Made by a program: the position numbers and the translations under genes. A stretch of DNA of 43,312 bases from JABCPE02 sp963509715 (lineage in GTDB: Bacteria > Bacteroidota > Bacteroidia > Flavobacteriales > Weeksellaceae), in contig CAUPCB010000012.1 in NCBI GenBank assembly GCA_963509715.1, positions 1 to 43,312 on the forward strand. The letters run 5' to 3'. Positions within the stretch are counted from its first letter, which is position 1. Every line of letters begins with the position of its first letter. The notes beneath the pieces were generated by a model, which saw only the letters and a program-made list of their open reading frames with translations, was not told the origin of the DNA and did no database searches. This document shows, one piece after another, positions 21,402-29,209 of the stretch.

Positions 21402-21488
21402 AAATTTTAGGTTTGAAATTGAAAATTTTAAATGCCGTTACCTTTTAAAATCTAAAATTTAAAATCTAAGATCTAAAATTCTAAAATT
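21402..21488 (+). repeat. AT-rich inverted and tandem repeat between rpsC and rplP
   Basis: AAATTTTAG (21402-21410) is the exact complement of CTAAAATTT (21452-21460). From 21447 on, ATCTAAAAT-like units recur three or more times. Repeats of this AAATCTAAAAT kind are common in flavobacterial intergenic regions. It could form an RNA hairpin inside the operon transcript; no promoter was seen. Confidence 0.6.
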
Positions 21489-21914
21489 ATGTTACAACCA
21501 AAAAGAACCAAGTTCCGTCGTGTTCATAAAATGAAAATGAAAGGTAATGCTAACAGAGGAGCTCAGTTAGCTTACGGAACATTCGGAATTAAAGCCATGG
21601 AAGGTGCTTGGATCACTGCAAGACAGATTGAGGCGGCTCGTATTGCTGCTACAAGATATATGAAGAGAGAGGGGCAACTATGGATTAAAATATTCCCAGA
21701 TAAGCCAATTACTAAAAAACCAGCTGAAGTAAGGATGGGTAAAGGTAAAGGTGCTGTAGAATACTGGGTAGCTGTAGTAAAACCAGGAAGAGTAATGTTT
21801 GAAATCGGAGGAGTACCTTACGAAGTAGCAAAAGAGGCGTTAAGACTTGCTGCACAAAAACTTCCAGTAGTTACGAAGTTCATAGTAGCTAATGATTTTG
21901 TTCAACCACAATAA
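21489..21914 (+). CDS. rplP: 50S ribosomal protein L16
   Basis: L16 organises the A-site side of the large subunit and contacts the acceptor arm of tRNA. The 141-residue protein starts MLQPKRTKFRRVHKMKMKG and includes the signature RMGKGKGAVEYWVAVVKPGRVMFEI. The length is close to the family norm (136-144). It follows the repeat-rich gap at 21396-21488 and precedes rpmC by 11 bases. Confidence 0.98.
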   Translation: MLQPKRTKFRRVHKMKMKGNANRGAQLAYGTFGIKAMEGAWITARQIEAARIAATRYMKREGQLWIKIFPDKPITKKPAEVRMGKGKGAVEYWVAVVKPGRVMFEIGGVPYEVAKEALRLAAQKLPVVTKFIVANDFVQPQ

Positions 21915-21925
21915 ATCTCGAAATT

Positions 21926-22111
21926 ATGAAACAAGCTGAAATTAAGAACTTAAGCGTAGAGGATATCAAGGCGAAATTAGTAGAGTTGAGAGCTACTTAC
22001 AGCAAAACAAGATTGGCTCACAAAATTAGCCCAGTAGAAAATCCTATTCAAATCAGAGATTTAAGAAGAACAATCGCAAGACTTGAAACCGAGTTAACTA
22101 ACAAACAATAA
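21926..22111 (+). CDS. rpmC: 50S ribosomal protein L29
   Basis: L29 is a small two-helix protein beside L23 at the tunnel exit. The 61-residue sequence shows the antiparallel helical pair with the signature NPIQIRDLRRTIARLETEL, and the length is normal (about 60-70). It lies between rplP and rpsQ as in most bacteria; rpsQ starts 14 bases later. Confidence 0.96.
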   Translation: MKQAEIKNLSVEDIKAKLVELRATYSKTRLAHKISPVENPIQIRDLRRTIARLETELTNKQ

Positions 22112-22125
22112 TTTTCATTTTAAGC

Positions 22126-22380
22126 ATGGAAAGAAATTTAAGAAAAGAAAGAATAGGAATAGTTTCGAGCAATAAAATGGAAAAAACCATTGTTGTTAGT
22201 GAAACTATGAGAATGAAACATCCTATGTACGGTAAATTCGTATTAAAAACGAAAAAATATACTGCACATGATGAGAACAACGAGTGTAACGAAGGTGATA
22301 CAGTTTTAATCCAAGAAACTAGACCTTTGAGTAAGAATAAGAGATGGAGATTAGTAAGAATTATAGAAAGAGCTAAGTAA
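22126..22380 (+). CDS. rpsQ: 30S ribosomal protein S17
   Basis: S17 is a primary 16S rRNA-binding protein with an OB fold. The 84-residue protein has the typical opening RNLRKERIGIVSSNKMEKTIVV and the signature GDTVLIQETRPLSKNKRWRLV. The stop codon overlaps the start of rplN by one base (TAATG), so translation of the two genes is likely coupled. Confidence 0.97.
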   Translation: MERNLRKERIGIVSSNKMEKTIVVSETMRMKHPMYGKFVLKTKKYTAHDENNECNEGDTVLIQETRPLSKNKRWRLVRIIERAK

Positions 22381-22748
22381 TGTTACAAACTGAATCAAGA
22401 TTAAAAGTAGCTGATAACACTGGTGCTAAAGAAGTGCTAGTAATCAGAGTTCTAGGTGGTACTAGAAGAAGATATGCTTCTGTTGGTGATAAAATCGTAG
22501 TTACTATTAAGGATGCTACTCCATCAGGAAATGCAAAGAAAGGACAAGTGTCTAAGGCTGTTGTAGTAAGAACTAAAAAAGCTGTTCGCAGAAAAGATGG
22601 TTCATACATCAGTTTTGATGACAATGCTTGTGTTTTGCTCAATGCAGCGGGAGAAATGAGAGGAACTCGTGTTTTCGGACCTGTTGCTAGAGAGTTGAGA
22701 GATAAAGAATATATGAAAGTAATTTCATTAGCCCCTGAAGTTTTATAA
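22380..22748 (+). CDS. rplN: 50S ribosomal protein L14
   Basis: L14 forms the intersubunit bridge B8 with 16S rRNA. The 122-residue protein starts MLQTESRLKVADNTGAKEVLVIRVLGG and ends with the conserved GTRVFGPVARELRDKEYMKVISLAPEVL. Length is exactly the family norm. The ATG shares its A with the rpsQ stop, and rplX follows after 11 bases. Confidence 0.98.
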   Translation: MLQTESRLKVADNTGAKEVLVIRVLGGTRRRYASVGDKIVVTIKDATPSGNAKKGQVSKAVVVRTKKAVRRKDGSYISFDDNACVLLNAAGEMRGTRVFGPVARELRDKEYMKVISLAPEVL

Positions 22749-22759
22749 ATTCTAGAAAG

Positions 22760-23080
22760 ATGACAAAGTTAAAAATCAAAAAAGGAGATAATGTAATTGT
22801 TACAACAGGTAACAAAAACATTAAAGGTAAAACGGGTGAAGTTATTGCTGTAATTAAAGATAAAAATAGAGCTGTAGTTGCAGGTCTTAATATCGTAAAG
22901 AAGCATGTAAAGCCATCTGCGTCTAATCCACAAGGAGGAATTGTAGAAAAGGAAGCTTCAATCCATATTTCTAACTTAGCGCTAGTAGATCCTAAAACAG
23001 GAAAAGCTACAAAAGTTGGATACAGAATGGAAGGAGATAAAAAAGTAAGATTTGCAAAAAAATCTGGTGAAATTTTATAA
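22760..23080 (+). CDS. rplX: 50S ribosomal protein L24
   Basis: L24 starts large-subunit assembly by binding the 5' domain of 23S rRNA. The 106-residue sequence has an N-terminal KOW motif (KKGDNVIVTTGNKNIKGKTGEVIAV), the QGGIVEKEASIHISNLALVDP segment typical of L24, and a basic C-terminus. It is the usual neighbour between rplN and rplE and keeps short gaps on both sides. Confidence 0.97.
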   Translation: MTKLKIKKGDNVIVTTGNKNIKGKTGEVIAVIKDKNRAVVAGLNIVKKHVKPSASNPQGGIVEKEASIHISNLALVDPKTGKATKVGYRMEGDKKVRFAKKSGEIL

Positions 23081-23091
23081 AAGACTAAAAG

Positions 23092-23643
23092 ATGGAATAC
23101 ATAGCTAGACCCAAAAAATTATATAAAGAAAAAATTGTTCCAGCAATGATGGAAGAATTTGGGTATAAGTCTGTAATGCAAGTACCAAGATTAGAAAAAA
23201 TTGTACTTTCTCAAGGTTTGGGAGATGCAGTACAAGATAAGAAGATTGTAGATTATGCGGTAGAAGAACTTACAGCAATTACTGGACAAAAAGCAGTAGG
23301 AACAATCTCTAAAAAAGATGAAGCTTCATTCAAATTGAGAAGAGGTGTTCCAATTGGAGCAAAAGTAACATTAAGAGCAGACAGAATGTATGAGTTTTTA
23401 GATAGACTTACATCTTCTGCACTACCAAGAATCAGAGATTTCAGTGGAATCAAAGCTGATGGTTTTGATGGAAGAGGTAACTATAACTTGGGTATTACCG
23501 AGCAGATTATCTTCCCTGAAATCGTGATTGATAAAGTGAAAAAAATCCAAGGTATGGATATTACTTTTGTGACTTCTGCTAAAACAGATAAAGAAGCTAA
23601 AGTTTTATTAACTCATTTCGGATTACCGTTTAAAAAGAACTAA
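23092..23643 (+). CDS. rplE: 50S ribosomal protein L5
   Basis: L5 binds 5S rRNA in the central protuberance and contacts P-site tRNA. The 183-residue protein carries the conserved PRLEKIVLSQGLGDAVQDKK start of the core and the RIRDFSGIKADGFDGRGNYNLGITEQIIFPEI signature. The length matches the family (about 180). rpsN begins 2 bases after its stop. Confidence 0.98.
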   Translation: MEYIARPKKLYKEKIVPAMMEEFGYKSVMQVPRLEKIVLSQGLGDAVQDKKIVDYAVEELTAITGQKAVGTISKKDEASFKLRRGVPIGAKVTLRADRMYEFLDRLTSSALPRIRDFSGIKADGFDGRGNYNLGITEQIIFPEIVIDKVKKIQGMDITFVTSAKTDKEAKVLLTHFGLPFKKN

Positions 23644-23645
23644 TC

Positions 23646-23915
23646 ATGGCAAAGGAATCAATGAAAGCGCGTGAGCGCAAAAGAGAAGCACTAGTTGCTA
23701 AATATGCCGCTAAAAGAAAAGCTTTGAAAGAAGCGGGAGATTACGAAGCTCTACAAAAATTGCCTAAAAATGCTTCTCCAGTTAGATTGCACAACAGATG
23801 CAAACTTACAGGAAGACCAAGAGGGTATATGAGAATCTTCGGAATTTCGAGAGTTACTTTCAGAGAAATGGCAAACCAAGGACTTATTCCTGGTGTTAAA
23901 AAAGCAAGTTGGTAA
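23646..23915 (+). CDS. rpsN: 30S ribosomal protein S14 (long, zinc-free type)
   Basis: S14 is part of the small-subunit head near the decoding region. The 89-residue protein is the long form without the CxxC...CxxC zinc motif of the short form; only one Cys is present. The signature RLHNRCKLTGRPRGYMRIFGISRVTFREMANQG is complete. It starts 2 bases after rplE and is followed by an 81-base gap, large for this operon, which holds the folded element at 23916-23969. Confidence 0.97.
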   Translation: MAKESMKARERKREALVAKYAAKRKALKEAGDYEALQKLPKNASPVRLHNRCKLTGRPRGYMRIFGISRVTFREMANQGLIPGVKKASW

Positions 23916-23969
23916 CAATTTTTAACAAATCGAGATAATTAAGTTGTAAAAATTGCAAAACTAATTATC
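23916..23969 (+). promoter_or_regulatory. Two interleaved helices upstream of rpsH
   Basis: Helix A pairs 23916-23928 with 23944-23955 (one bulged A). Helix B pairs 23934-23945 with 23959-23969 (one bulge). The arms run A-left, B-left, A-right, B-right and overlap by two bases, so they exclude each other or form a pseudoknot. In E. coli the spc operon is repressed by S8; this could be an S8-type control site, which is an inference from position. Confidence 0.4.
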
Positions 23970-23996
23970 ATTAACCAATAATTAAAAAAAAGAAAA

Positions 23997-24395
23997 ATGG
24001 TAACAGATCCAATTTCAGATTTCCTAACTAGAGTAAGGAACGCACAAAGCGCAGGCCACAAAGTGGTGGAAATTCCTGCATCGAAAATTAAAAAGGAGAT
24101 TACGAAAATCCTATTTGATCAAGGGTACATCTTGAACTATAAGTTTGAAGATAATGCTGTTCAAGGGACTATCAAAATCGCTTTGAAGTATGACAAGCAA
24201 ACTAACAAACCAGCTATCAAGTCTATTCAGAGAGCTTCTAGACCTGGTTTGAGAAAATACGCTGGTTCAGATGAACTTCCAAGAGTATTGAACGGTTTGG
24301 GAATAGCTATCATCTCTACTTCTAAAGGAGTAATGACTGATAAAAAAGCAAGACAAGAGAAAGTAGGAGGTGAAGTAATCTGCTATGTATATTAA
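23997..24395 (+). CDS. rpsH: 30S ribosomal protein S8
   Basis: S8 binds the central domain of 16S rRNA and in E. coli represses the spc operon. The 132-residue protein starts VTDPISDFLTRVRNAQSAGHKVVEIPASKIK and ends with the signature GIAIISTSKGVMTDKKARQEKVGGEVICYVY, the C-terminal rRNA-binding part. Length is normal. The gene follows the two-helix element at 23916-23969 after a short A-rich stretch. Confidence 0.98.
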   Translation: MVTDPISDFLTRVRNAQSAGHKVVEIPASKIKKEITKILFDQGYILNYKFEDNAVQGTIKIALKYDKQTNKPAIKSIQRASRPGLRKYAGSDELPRVLNGLGIAIISTSKGVMTDKKARQEKVGGEVICYVY

Positions 24396-24411
24396 TTTAT
24401 AAATAGGAATA

Positions 24412-24957
24412 ATGTCAAGAATTGGTAAATCAATTATAACAATCCCAGCAGGAGTTACAGTATCATTTTCTAATAATGTTGTAACTGTGAAAGGACCAAA
24501 AGGTGAGCTTTCTCAAGAAATCACTAAAGGGATTACGATAGCACAAGAAGGTGCTGAACTAACAGTAAACAGACCATCTGATTCTAAAGAACATAGATCT
24601 CTTCATGGTCTTTATAGAGCACTAATTAACAACATGGTAGTTGGTGTTTCAGAAGGGTTTACAAAACAGTTAGAATTAGTAGGTGTAGGTTATAGAGCAT
24701 CTCACTCAGGACAAAAACTGGAGTTGGCTCTAGGTTTCTCTCATGGTATTTTAATGGAACTTCCAAAAGAAATCACATTAAATACTGAGACTGAAAAAGG
24801 TAAGAACCCAATCATCACTTTATCATCTCATGATAAACAATTATTGGGAATGGTGGTTGCAAAAATCAGATCATTTAGAAAACCTGAACCTTACAAAGGA
24901 AAAGGTGTGAGATTTGTAGGAGAAAATGTTAGAAGAAAAGCTGGTAAATCTGCTTAA
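24412..24957 (+). CDS. rplF: 50S ribosomal protein L6
   Basis: L6 lies near the factor-binding site at the base of the L7/L12 stalk. The 181-residue protein consists of two related domains and has the C-terminal signature PEPYKGKGVRFVGENVRRKAGKSA. Length is near the norm of 177. It is packed between rpsH and rplR with gaps of 16 and 11 bases. Confidence 0.98.
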   Translation: MSRIGKSIITIPAGVTVSFSNNVVTVKGPKGELSQEITKGITIAQEGAELTVNRPSDSKEHRSLHGLYRALINNMVVGVSEGFTKQLELVGVGYRASHSGQKLELALGFSHGILMELPKEITLNTETEKGKNPIITLSSHDKQLLGMVVAKIRSFRKPEPYKGKGVRFVGENVRRKAGKSA

Positions 24958-24968
24958 AATTTAAGGAA

Positions 24969-25322
24969 ATGGCATTAACAAAAGTAGAAAAAAGAAACAG
25001 AATAAAGAGAAGAGTAAGAGGGAAAATCTCCGGTACTCAGGCATCACCAAGATTATCTGTATATAAGAGTAATAAAGAAATTTATGCTCAGTTGATCGAT
25101 GACAAAGAAGGTAAAACTTTAGTATTCGCTTCTTCTAGAGAGAAAGAAGTAAACGCTAAAGGAACAAAAACTGAAGTAGCAGCAGCTGTAGGTAAAAGAA
25201 TTGCTGAAAAAGCAAAAGCAGCAGGCTATGAAAAAGTCGTTTTTGATAGAAATGGTTTCGTATATCATGGAAGAATAAAAGCTCTTGCTGATGGTGCTAG
25301 AGAAGGAGGTCTTCAATTCTAA
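24969..25322 (+). CDS. rplR: 50S ribosomal protein L18
   Basis: L18 brings 5S rRNA into the large subunit together with L5. The 117-residue protein has a basic N-terminus (VEKRNRIKRRVRGKISGTQASPRLSVYKSNKEIYAQLIDD) and the conserved end VVFDRNGFVYHGRIKALADGAREGGLQF. It matches the family length and is followed by rpsE after 18 bases. Confidence 0.98.
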   Translation: MALTKVEKRNRIKRRVRGKISGTQASPRLSVYKSNKEIYAQLIDDKEGKTLVFASSREKEVNAKGTKTEVAAAVGKRIAEKAKAAGYEKVVFDRNGFVYHGRIKALADGAREGGLQF

Positions 25323-25340
25323 TTTTAAAAGTATCGAAAT

Positions 25341-25862
25341 ATGTTAGGAATAGATAATATAGAAAGAGTAAAACCTGGAGGATTAGAATTAGTAGATCGT
25401 CTAGTTGCTGTGAACAGAGTAACCAAGGTAACCAAAGGAGGTCGTGCTTTCGGATTTTCTGCTATTGTTGTAGTAGGAAACGAAGATGGAGTGATTGGTC
25501 ATGGTCTTGGTAAATCTAAAGAAGTTGCATCTGCAATTTCTAAAGCAGTAGAAGAAGCTAAGAAAAACTTAGTGAGAGTACCTGTAATCAATCATACAAT
25601 TCCTCATCAAACATCTGCAAGATATGGAGGAGCTGATATCTTCCTAAGACCTGCATCTCACGGTACAGGACTTATCGCAGGAGGTGCGGTGAGAGCCGTT
25701 CTAGAATCTGCGGGAGTGCACGATGTATTGTCAAAATCTAAAGGTTCTTCTAACCCTCACAATGTGGTAAAAGCTACATTCAAGGCGTTGTTAGATATCA
25801 GAAGACCAGAGGAAATCGCAAGAATGAGAGGGATTTCTCTAAATAAAGTGTTCAACGGTTAA
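25341..25862 (+). CDS. rpsE: 30S ribosomal protein S5
   Basis: S5 contributes to decoding accuracy and the mRNA entry channel. The 173-residue protein has the N-terminal double-stranded-RNA-like domain with VDRLVAVNRVTKVTKGGRAFGFSAIVVVG and the C-terminal domain with SKSKGSSNPHNVVKATFKAL. Length is typical. rpmD follows after 13 bases. Confidence 0.98.
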   Translation: MLGIDNIERVKPGGLELVDRLVAVNRVTKVTKGGRAFGFSAIVVVGNEDGVIGHGLGKSKEVASAISKAVEEAKKNLVRVPVINHTIPHQTSARYGGADIFLRPASHGTGLIAGGAVRAVLESAGVHDVLSKSKGSSNPHNVVKATFKALLDIRRPEEIARMRGISLNKVFNG

Positions 25863-25875
25863 TTTTTAAAGAAAA

Positions 25876-26052
25876 ATGGCAACAATTAAAGTAAAACAAG
25901 TAAGAAGTGCTATTGGTAGAACTAAAACTCAAAAATTAACACTTGAGGCATTAGGTCTTAGAAAATTGAACCAAGTAGTAGAGCACGAAGCTACACCATC
26001 AATTTTAGGAATGGTAGCAGCAGTAAAACATTTAGTAGAAGTTCAAAAATAA
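25876..26052 (+). CDS. rpmD: 50S ribosomal protein L30
   Basis: L30 is a small large-subunit protein with a ferredoxin-like fold. The 58-residue frame reads MATIKVKQVRSAIGRTKTQK... and then LEALGLRKLNQVVEHEATPSILGMVAAVKHLVEV, the family signature, ending in QK and TAA at 26050-26052. It is the expected gene between rpsE and rplO. A 75-base gap with a strong hairpin follows. Confidence 0.96.
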   Translation: MATIKVKQVRSAIGRTKTQKLTLEALGLRKLNQVVEHEATPSILGMVAAVKHLVEVQK

Positions 26053-26062
26053 AAATAATCTT

Positions 26063-26100
26063 AAAAGGTTTAATGCTGAGAGATTGGCATTAAATCTTTT
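26063..26100 (+). other. 14-bp hairpin between rpmD and rplO
   Basis: AAAAGGTTTAATGC (26063-26076) pairs with GCATTAAATCTTTT (26087-26100), 14 bp with one G-U and a 10-base loop. The following sequence is GATTTGAATTTT, only loosely T-rich. It may be an attenuator or RNA-processing site separating the upstream ribosomal genes from rplO-secY. Confidence 0.6.
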
Positions 26101-26127
26101 GATTTGAATTTTAAATTTAAGACAATT

Positions 26128-26574
26128 ATGAATTTAAGTAATATTAAACCAGCATCAGGAGCTACTCACAACTCTAAAAGATTAGGTAGAGGACAAGGTA
26201 GTGGTAAAGGAGGAACTTCCACAAGAGGTCACAAAGGTGCTAAATCAAGATCTGGTAACTCTACCAAAATAGGTTTTGAAGGAGGACAAATGCCCTTACA
26301 AAGAAGACTTCCAAAGTTTGGTTTCAATAATGTGAATAGAAAAGAGTATAGAGCAATAAACTTGGATACTATTCAAGCATTAATTGATGCTAAAAATTTA
26401 ACTGAAATTACTAAAGAAGTTTTGGTTGAAAACGGATTGTCTTCTAAAAATGAATTAGTAAAAATTATGGGTAGAGGAGAACTAAAATCAGGAGTTTCTA
26501 TCTCTGCAAATAAATTTACTAAATCTGCTGAAGAAGCAATAAACAAAGTAGGAGGTAAAGTAATCACTCTATAA
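26128..26574 (+). CDS. rplO: 50S ribosomal protein L15
   Basis: L15 is a late-assembly protein with a long unstructured N-terminus that threads into 23S rRNA. From ATG 26128 it has 148 residues and starts with the typical MNLSNIKPASGATHNSKRLGRGQGSGKGGTSTRGHKG; the in-frame ATG at 26104 would add 8 residues absent from the family. The ending KSAEEAINKVGGKVITL is standard. secY starts 7 bases later. Confidence 0.96.
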   Translation: MNLSNIKPASGATHNSKRLGRGQGSGKGGTSTRGHKGAKSRSGNSTKIGFEGGQMPLQRRLPKFGFNNVNRKEYRAINLDTIQALIDAKNLTEITKEVLVENGLSSKNELVKIMGRGELKSGVSISANKFTKSAEEAINKVGGKVITL

Positions 26575-26581
26575 AAAAATA

Positions 26582-27964
26582 ATGAAGAAAGGATTTATAC
26601 AAACACTCAAAAACATTTGGAGTCTTGATGAATTAAGAGAAAAAATATTATTTACTATTTCTCTTGTATTGGTGTATAGATTCGCATCATATATTTCCCT
26701 GCCTGCCATTAATTTGGACGAGGTAGGGAATCTTTTGCAGCATTACCAAAATCAAGGAGGCAGCAAGCAAGGAACAGGTTTTTTGAGTTTGTTATCATCT
26801 TTTACAGGAGGTGCTTTTGGTAGGGCTTCTATATTGGCTTTAGGTATTATGCCGTATATTTCTGCATCTATTATAGTTCAGTTAATGGGAATGCTAGTTC
26901 CATATTTTCAAAAACTACAAAAAGATGGAGAAAGTGGAAGAAATACTCTAAACCAAATAACAAGATGGCTTACAATAGGAGTATGTTTAGTTCAGGCTCC
27001 GTTTTATCTAGGTACTATAACAAATGAGTTTTTACCTTATGCACAGTTCAGAACTGCTTATTATGTAGAACCTGAATCTGTGATGTTTTGGTTACCTAGT
27101 ATAGTAATCCTTGTAACAGGATCCTTGTTTTCTATGTGGCTGGGTGAGAAGATAACTGATAGAGGTATTGGTAATGGTATATCTATATTGATAATGGTAG
27201 GGATACTAGCAGATCTTCCTATGGCTTTTGTAGATGAAGTTACTCAGCAGACTAGCAAAGGAGGATTAGGTTCTATCATTATTTTAGTAGAAGTTCTATT
27301 TTGGTTGTTAGTTATTGTTTTAGCGATATTATTATCAGTTGCTGTAAGAAAGATACCAGTACAATATGTGAGCAGAGCCCATGCAAGAGGAGGACACAAC
27401 AGTGCATTGACAGAGGGAGCTAGACAATGGATTCCTTTGAAAGTAAATGCTGCTGGTGTGATGCCGATCATCTTTGCACAGGCGATAATGTTCATTCCTG
27501 GGTTATTGACTAAAGTAGATGAGACAAATACATTTTTAGCTGGCTTTAAAAATGTTTTTAGCTGGCAGTATAATATTTTGTTTGCTCTGTTGATTATAAT
27601 ATTTTCTTTCTTCTATACAGCCATCTCTATTCCTACCCATCAAATGGCTGAGGAACTTAAAAGAAATGGCGGATTAATCCCTAAAATTAAACCAGGGAAA
27701 GAAACAGCAGATTATATAGATGATATTTTATCAAAAATAACTTTGCCAGGTTCGATTTTTTTAGCTATCTTTGCAGTCCTTCCAGCAATAGTTCATGGTA
27801 CTTTTGTACAAACAGACAGATTTTCACTATTTTTTGGTGGAACATCATTGTTGATTATGGTGAGTGTAATATTGGATACTGTACAACAAGTAAATACTTA
27901 TCTTTTAAATCATCATTATGATGGTTTGATGCAGTCAAAATTATCAAGAACAACAAAAAGGTAA
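26582..27964 (+). CDS. secY: Preprotein translocase subunit SecY
   Basis: SecY forms the protein-conducting channel of the inner membrane. The 460-residue protein shows ten hydrophobic spans, the signature around ALGIMPYISASIIVQLMG (span 2), the loop MAEELKRNGGLIPKIKPGKETADYI near residues 356-379 that contacts SecA and the ribosome, and a basic C-terminal tail. Length is slightly above E. coli (443). Its partner SecE is at 1016; secG is not in the window. Confidence 0.98.
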   Translation: MKKGFIQTLKNIWSLDELREKILFTISLVLVYRFASYISLPAINLDEVGNLLQHYQNQGGSKQGTGFLSLLSSFTGGAFGRASILALGIMPYISASIIVQLMGMLVPYFQKLQKDGESGRNTLNQITRWLTIGVCLVQAPFYLGTITNEFLPYAQFRTAYYVEPESVMFWLPSIVILVTGSLFSMWLGEKITDRGIGNGISILIMVGILADLPMAFVDEVTQQTSKGGLGSIIILVEVLFWLLVIVLAILLSVAVRKIPVQYVSRAHARGGHNSALTEGARQWIPLKVNAAGVMPIIFAQAIMFIPGLLTKVDETNTFLAGFKNVFSWQYNILFALLIIIFSFFYTAISIPTHQMAEELKRNGGLIPKIKPGKETADYIDDILSKITLPGSIFLAIFAVLPAIVHGTFVQTDRFSLFFGGTSLLIMVSVILDTVQQVNTYLLNHHYDGLMQSKLSRTTKR

Positions 27965-27970
27965 TAGGAT

Positions 27971-28186
27971 ATGGCAAAGCAAAAGCATATAGAACAGGAT
28001 GGAGTAATAGTGGAGGCGTTATCAAACGCCATGTTCCGTGTCGAACTAGAAAATGGGCATGTTCTCATAGCACATATTTCTGGGAAGATGAGAATGCACT
28101 ATATAAAGCTCTTGCCAGGTGATAAGGTGAAACTAGAACTTTCTCCATATGACTTGACTAAGGGAAGAATTACTTTTAGATACTAG
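27971..28186 (+). CDS. infA: Translation initiation factor IF-1
   Basis: IF-1 occupies the A site of the 30S subunit during initiation. The 71-residue protein is a single OB fold with the conserved EALSNAMFRVELENGHVLIAHISGKMRMHYIKLLPGDKVKLELSPYDLTKGRITFR. Location between secY and rpmJ is standard. It begins 6 bases after secY. Confidence 0.98.
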   Translation: MAKQKHIEQDGVIVEALSNAMFRVELENGHVLIAHISGKMRMHYIKLLPGDKVKLELSPYDLTKGRITFRY

Positions 28187-28221
28187 AAGTATATTAGTTA
28201 GAATAAAATTAAGAATATAAG

Positions 28222-28338
28222 ATGAAAGTTAGAGCATCAATTAAGAAAAGAAGTGCAGACTGCAAAATCGTAAGAAGAAAAGGCAGATTGTACATTATTA
28301 ACAAAAAGAACCCTAAATTTAAACAAAGACAAGGCTAA
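28222..28338 (+). CDS. rpmJ: 50S ribosomal protein L36, zinc-free form
   Basis: L36 is the smallest ribosomal protein, late-assembling near the peptidyl-transferase region. The 38-residue frame starts MKVRASIKKRSADCKIVRR and ends NPKFKQRQG. Of the four zinc ligands of the C+ form (three Cys and one His) only the second Cys remains; the others are Ser, Asn and Phe, so it is the C- type that does not bind zinc. It is followed by rpsM after 23 bases. Confidence 0.95.
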   Translation: MKVRASIKKRSADCKIVRRKGRLYIINKKNPKFKQRQG

Positions 28339-28361
28339 TTAAAATAGCATACAATTAAATT

Positions 28362-28739
28362 ATGGCGAGAATTGCAGGTATAGATTTACCAAAAAACAAA
28401 AGAGGCGTAATAGGACTTACTTATATTTATGGAGTAGGTAGAAGTACTGCGTCTGAGATTTTGAAAAACGCTGGAATCAGCGAAGATAAGAAAGTCAACG
28501 AATGGAATGACGACGAATTGGCTGCTATCAGAAATTATATCTCTGAAAATGTAAAAGTAGAAGGAGAGTTGAGATCTGAAGTTCAATTAAACATCAAGAG
28601 ATTGATGGATATTGGATGCCAAAGAGGGATTCGTCATAGACTGGGATTACCTTTAAGAGGCCAAAGAACGAAAAACAACTCTAGAACTCGTAAAGGAAAG
28701 AGAAAAACTGTTGCTAACAAGAAAAAAGCAAGTAAATAA
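28362..28739 (+). CDS. rpsM: 30S ribosomal protein S13
   Basis: S13 in the subunit head contacts P-site tRNA and forms bridges with L5. The 125-residue protein starts MARIAGIDLPKNKRGVIGLTYIYGVGRS and has the signature IGCQRGIRHRLGLPLRGQRTKNNSRTRKGKRKTVANKKK with a basic tail. Length is normal (about 118-125). It opens the rpsM-rpsK-rpsD-rpoA-rplQ group. Confidence 0.98.
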   Translation: MARIAGIDLPKNKRGVIGLTYIYGVGRSTASEILKNAGISEDKKVNEWNDDELAAIRNYISENVKVEGELRSEVQLNIKRLMDIGCQRGIRHRLGLPLRGQRTKNNSRTRKGKRKTVANKKKASK

Positions 28740-28751
28740 TCGTTAGGAATT

Positions 28752-29141
28752 ATGGCAAAACAAGCAAAAGTAGTTAAAAAAAGAAAAGTAAAAGTAGAGG
28801 CGATTGGAGAAGCACATATTCAAGCTTCTTTCAATAATATTATTATCTCTTTGACCAATAAAAATGGAGAAGTGATATCTTGGGCTTCTGCAGGTAAAAT
28901 GGGTTTTAGAGGCTCTAAGAAAAACACTCCGTTTGCAGCACAAGTTGCAGCAGAAAACTGTTCTCAGGTAGCTTATGAAGCTGGTTTGAGAAGAGTAAAA
29001 GTGTTTGTGAAAGGACCTGGTGCAGGTAGAGAATCTGCAATCAGATCTATTCATAATTCAGGAATAGAAGTGAGTGAAATAGTAGATGTTACACCTATTC
29101 CACACAACGGATGTAGACCACCAAAAAGAAGAAGAGTATAA
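28752..29141 (+). CDS. rpsK: 30S ribosomal protein S11
   Basis: S11 forms the platform near the E site. The 129-residue protein has a basic N-terminus, the central HIQASFNNIIISLTNKNGEVISWASAGKMGFRGSKK and the C-terminal signature VKGPGAGRESAIRSIHNSGIEVSEIVDVTPIPHNGCRPPKRRRV. Length is typical. It follows rpsM by 12 bases, and a 68-base AT-rich gap with no clear hairpin follows before rpsD. Confidence 0.98.
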   Translation: MAKQAKVVKKRKVKVEAIGEAHIQASFNNIIISLTNKNGEVISWASAGKMGFRGSKKNTPFAAQVAAENCSQVAYEAGLRRVKVFVKGPGAGRESAIRSIHNSGIEVSEIVDVTPIPHNGCRPPKRRRV

Positions 29142-29209
29142 TAATAAAATTTGGTATTTCATTTTTAAATTTATAAGAATGTAGTATCAGATGTCAAATC
29201 TAAAATCAT

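Noticed and set aside
26104..26127. Upstream ATG of rplO
   Set aside because: It adds 8 residues before the standard L15 start MNLSNIKP.
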